Positions 32,138 through 33,813 of a stretch of DNA of 33,813 bases are shown piece by piece. Origin of the DNA: Lachnospiraceae bacterium (GTDB lineage Bacteria; Bacillota; Clostridia; Lachnospirales; Lachnospiraceae); the NCBI GenBank assembly GCA_024684055.1, contig JAIKXN010000018.1:1-33813 (forward strand), written 5' to 3'. The notes under the pieces were generated by a model. It made no database searches, was not told the origin of the DNA, and was given only the letters and a program-made list of their open reading frames with translations. Numbering within the stretch: position 1 is the stretch's first letter; each line of letters begins with the position of its first letter. The position numbers and the translations under genes were made by a program.

Positions 32138-32166
32138 ATAGTACTCCCCGAGGAGTACTGTGTCAA
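32138..32166 (-). promoter_or_regulatory. Toxin-antitoxin promoter with operator palindrome in the spacer
   Basis: TTGACA (32166-32161), 17-nt spacer, TACTAT (32143-32138). A 20-nt inverted repeat, AGTACTCC-ccga-GGAGTACT (32140-32159), 8-bp perfect arms, fills the spacer and part of the -10. This is a strong candidate for autorepression by the XRE protein. Confidence 0.85.
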
Positions 32167-32268
32167 TATTTTAATCCTGTTATGTGAAATCTGTTTAGTA
32201 ACAATGGAAGTCCGTCTGCCTGCAAATGTATTTTTATACGGCAGGGCTTGCGAAATAACCAATTCCAT

Positions 32269-32297
32269 TAAAAAAACAACAGCCTCCGTGCCGTTGT
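32269..32297 (-). terminator. Rho-independent terminator of flagellin
   Basis: On the minus strand ACAACGGC/GCTGTTGT arms (8 bp with one G-U pair, 6-nt loop, 32297-32276) are followed by a run of seven T (32275-32269), just after the flagellin stop. Confidence 0.85.
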
Positions 32298-32301
32298 CAA
32301 T

Positions 32302-33684
32302 TTACTGTAACAAACTCATTACGCCGTCGCTTAAATGATTTGCCTGTGACATCATCGATGTTCCAACCTGAGCGAGTATATTCTGTTTCGAGAATGCAAC
32401 CATCTCAGTCGCCATGTCCGTATCGCGAATCTGACTTTCCGCATTCTGTGTGTTTTCAACTACATTTTCAAGATTGCTGATCGTATGTTCGAGCCTGTTC
32501 TGATAAGCTCCCATCCTGCTTCGTTCTCCGGATACGTAATCATTTGCACTTGAAAACTGCTCTAATGCATTTATCGCACCATTCTGCGTTGAGATATCAG
32601 CTCCGTCAATTCCCAATCTTGAAGTACTGATTCCCGGAAGTTTCATCTTTATCTGATCATCTTCGGTAAAACCTGCCTGAATGATTACATCATAATTTAA
32701 CAGAACTTCTTCATCATTTGCATCATATGCCACTCCTGCGCCAACTAAAGATTTTGCCTGATTATCTGCAATCGAATTTGGATTTGCCATACCCGGGCGG
32801 TTATCGTACGCAATCATTTTCGCCGGATTGGACGAATCCTTTGTAAATACGGTGAAATGATCTCTCGGGTTTCCGTTTTCTGTTCCGGCAATTATTCTGT
32901 CTATCAACTCTTCTCCGGAAGAAACACCATTTATCGGAATGTTATAAATATAGTGCGAACCGCTCTGTTTCATGGAAGAATGAGAATCATCCGTAAATTT
33001 GATACTGTAATGGTTATTACACGTGGCACATTTGAGGTTAAAACCTGTATCCTTAAGAAGAGTGATGTTTGATTCGTTTACTCCCGAGAAATTTATGATA
33101 CCCGAAATAAGTTTTTCCGTCGCTGAGGTTGGTGAATTCCCTGTCGGTCTGTCATATGTATCGTTAAAGTGTCCGGCCTGTATTGCGGGGCTGACATTTT
33201 TAATAAATCCGGGGAGATCGCCTTTAACTACCGGTCCCGAACTCTGCGTCTGAGTCGTTCCCGTCAAATCACCTTTCAGAACCGGAATTTCATTGAAATA
33301 TGTTTTTTCTCTTATAGCATTTATTTCTTCTTTTATTTCATCAAGTTCAAGCTGAAGAAAAGAACGGTCTTCATCCGAGAGAGTACCGTTTGCGGCCTGC
33401 ATACTCAGTTCGGTTCCTCGGTTAATCATATCATGAACTTCGTTCAGGGCACCGTCGGCAATCTGAACCAGCGAAACACCATCCTGACAGTTAGTAGTGG
33501 CTTTTGTAAGTCCTCTTATCTGCTTGCGCATTCTTTCCGAAATAGCAAGTCCTGCAGCATCGTCTGCCGCACGATTTATTCGATAACCCGAAGAAAGTTT
33601 TTCTGTAGACTTAGCTTTCTTTCCTTCGACTATATTATATTGTAACTGCGCATTAGCAGCCATTATATTAGTCTGAATAACCAT
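32302..33684 (-). CDS. hag: Flagellin
   Basis: 460 residues. Conserved N-terminal D0/D1: VIQTNIMAANAQLQYNI...KSTEKLSSGYRINRAADDAAGLAISERMRKQIRGL...INRGTELSMQAANGT. C-terminal D1/D0: SRMGAYQNRLEHTISNLENVVENTQNAESQIRDTDMATEMVAFSKQNILAQVGTSMMSQANHLSDGVMSLLQ. A variable middle of about 140-360 lies between. The R89/TEL region that TLR5 recognises in other flagellins appears conserved. Unusual: three cysteines, C66 in D1 and C219-A-T-C222 in the variable part, where extracellular flagellins usually have none. Transcribed alone from a sigma-28 promoter. The AAAGG site is 13 nt from ATG, a long spacing. A possible acceptor for glycosylation, though no link to the glycan locus is shown. Confidence 0.95.
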   Translation of the reverse strand: MVIQTNIMAANAQLQYNIVEGKKAKSTEKLSSGYRINRAADDAAGLAISERMRKQIRGLTKATTNCQDGVSLVQIADGALNEVHDMINRGTELSMQAANGTLSDEDRSFLQLELDEIKEEINAIREKTYFNEIPVLKGDLTGTTQTQSSGPVVKGDLPGFIKNVSPAIQAGHFNDTYDRPTGNSPTSATEKLISGIINFSGVNESNITLLKDTGFNLKCATCNNHYSIKFTDDSHSSMKQSGSHYIYNIPINGVSSGEELIDRIIAGTENGNPRDHFTVFTKDSSNPAKMIAYDNRPGMANPNSIADNQAKSLVGAGVAYDANDEEVLLNYDVIIQAGFTEDDQIKMKLPGISTSRLGIDGADISTQNGAINALEQFSSANDYVSGERSRMGAYQNRLEHTISNLENVVENTQNAESQIRDTDMATEMVAFSKQNILAQVGTSMMSQANHLSDGVMSLLQ

Positions 33685-33718
33685 ATTAATAACAATACCT
33701 TTTTAAATTCCAATTATT

Positions 33719-33745
33719 TTATCGTCAAAAATATAGGATTCTTTA
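33719..33745 (-). promoter_or_regulatory. Sigma-28 (SigD/FliA) promoter of flagellin
   Basis: TAAA (33745-33742), exactly 15 nt, then GACGATAA (33726-33719), one base away from the consensus TAAA-N15-GCCGATAA. It lies 35 nt before the flagellin start. Confidence 0.92.
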
Positions 33746-33754
33746 GTTTTCTGT

Positions 33755-33813
33755 CTACAACCCGTACTTTCTGATTTGCTGTCTCAAAATTTCTTCTACT
33801 CTGTCTAAAACCT
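33755..33813 (-). CDS. C-terminal fragment of an unidentified protein (partial)
   Basis: On the minus strand one frame is open from the window edge to TAG at 33757-33755, reading VLDRVEEILRQQIRKYGL. It looks like an amphipathic, charged C-terminal helix and ends just before the flagellin promoter, so it is probably the end of the gene upstream of flagellin. It is too short to name and could be chance. Confidence 0.35.
   Translation of the reverse strand, partial: VLDRVEEILRQQIRKYGL

Noticed and set aside
32128-32268. 46-codon minus-strand ORF between flagellin and the toxin gene
   Set aside because: It starts at the end of the flagellin terminator and runs through the toxin promoter and operator, so regulatory sequence explains it better; no SD was seen.

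Overview
The window looks like a chromosomal segment of a motile, low-to-mid GC Firmicute, most likely a Lachnospiraceae/Butyrivibrio-type clostridium. This rests on the kinds of genes present (a sigma-28-driven flagellin, an EpsG-type polymerase, a DUF3990/XRE toxin-antitoxin pair, a divergent PAP2 protein), strong AGGAGG-type ribosome binding sites and vegetative promoters with TTGACA/TATAAT boxes. No rRNA, tRNA, insertion sequence or CRISPR array was seen. The genus is an inference and cannot be settled from this window.

Layout. (1) 1-3181: a left-edge-truncated gene on the minus strand for a type IV pilin-like protein with a DUF285/BspA-type C-terminal region, a small DUF2752 membrane protein, and a plus-strand SAM-dependent RNA methyltransferase. 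(2) 3166-27926: about 25 kb of 21 minus-strand genes forming one cell-surface polysaccharide locus. In transcription order: a polytopic (GT-C-like) protein, a GT2, the polyprenyl-phosphate sugar-1-P transferase that starts the chain, a Wzz-like co-polymerase with a degenerate kinase domain, a GT2, an EpsG/Wzy polymerase, a GT2, two GT4s, a GT2, a PglK/MsbA-like ABC exporter, a GT2-like protein lacking its DxD, a GtrB/GtrII pair, a second GtrB-like GT2, an acyltransferase-3, WecE aminotransferase plus GNAT acetyltransferase (route to dTDP-Fuc4NAc), a second polytopic protein, a third DPM1/ArnC-like GT2, and a last GT-C-like protein. (3) 27927-28303: a 377-bp divergent intergenic region. (4) 28304-29158: rfbD (dTDP-4-dehydrorhamnose reductase) on the plus strand, closed by a bidirectional terminator. 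(5) 29280-30671: a PAP2-like membrane protein and a beta-helix lipoprotein behind a consensus promoter with a structured leader. (6) 30832-32116: a toxin-antitoxin module with a palindromic operator inside its promoter spacer. (7) 32302-33745: flagellin and its sigma-28 promoter, then a fragment of another reading frame at the edge.

How it works together (inference from families). The phosphotransferase loads the first sugar onto undecaprenyl phosphate. Six to eight cytoplasmic GTs extend the repeat unit, including WecE/GNAT-made Fuc4NAc and probably rhamnose (rfbD). The ABC protein is the only visible flippase and EpsG polymerises outside. Three polyprenyl-P-sugar synthases feed up to four GT-C-like membrane transferases that decorate the glycan, with acylation by the AT3 protein. 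Points most worth a second look: the pseudo-kinase co-polymerase, the GT2-like protein with a disordered insert and no DxD, a diverged ~36-nt repeat array filling one operon spacer, hairpins placed just upstream of internal ribosome binding sites, the pilin-DUF285 fusion, and the toxin-antitoxin operator.
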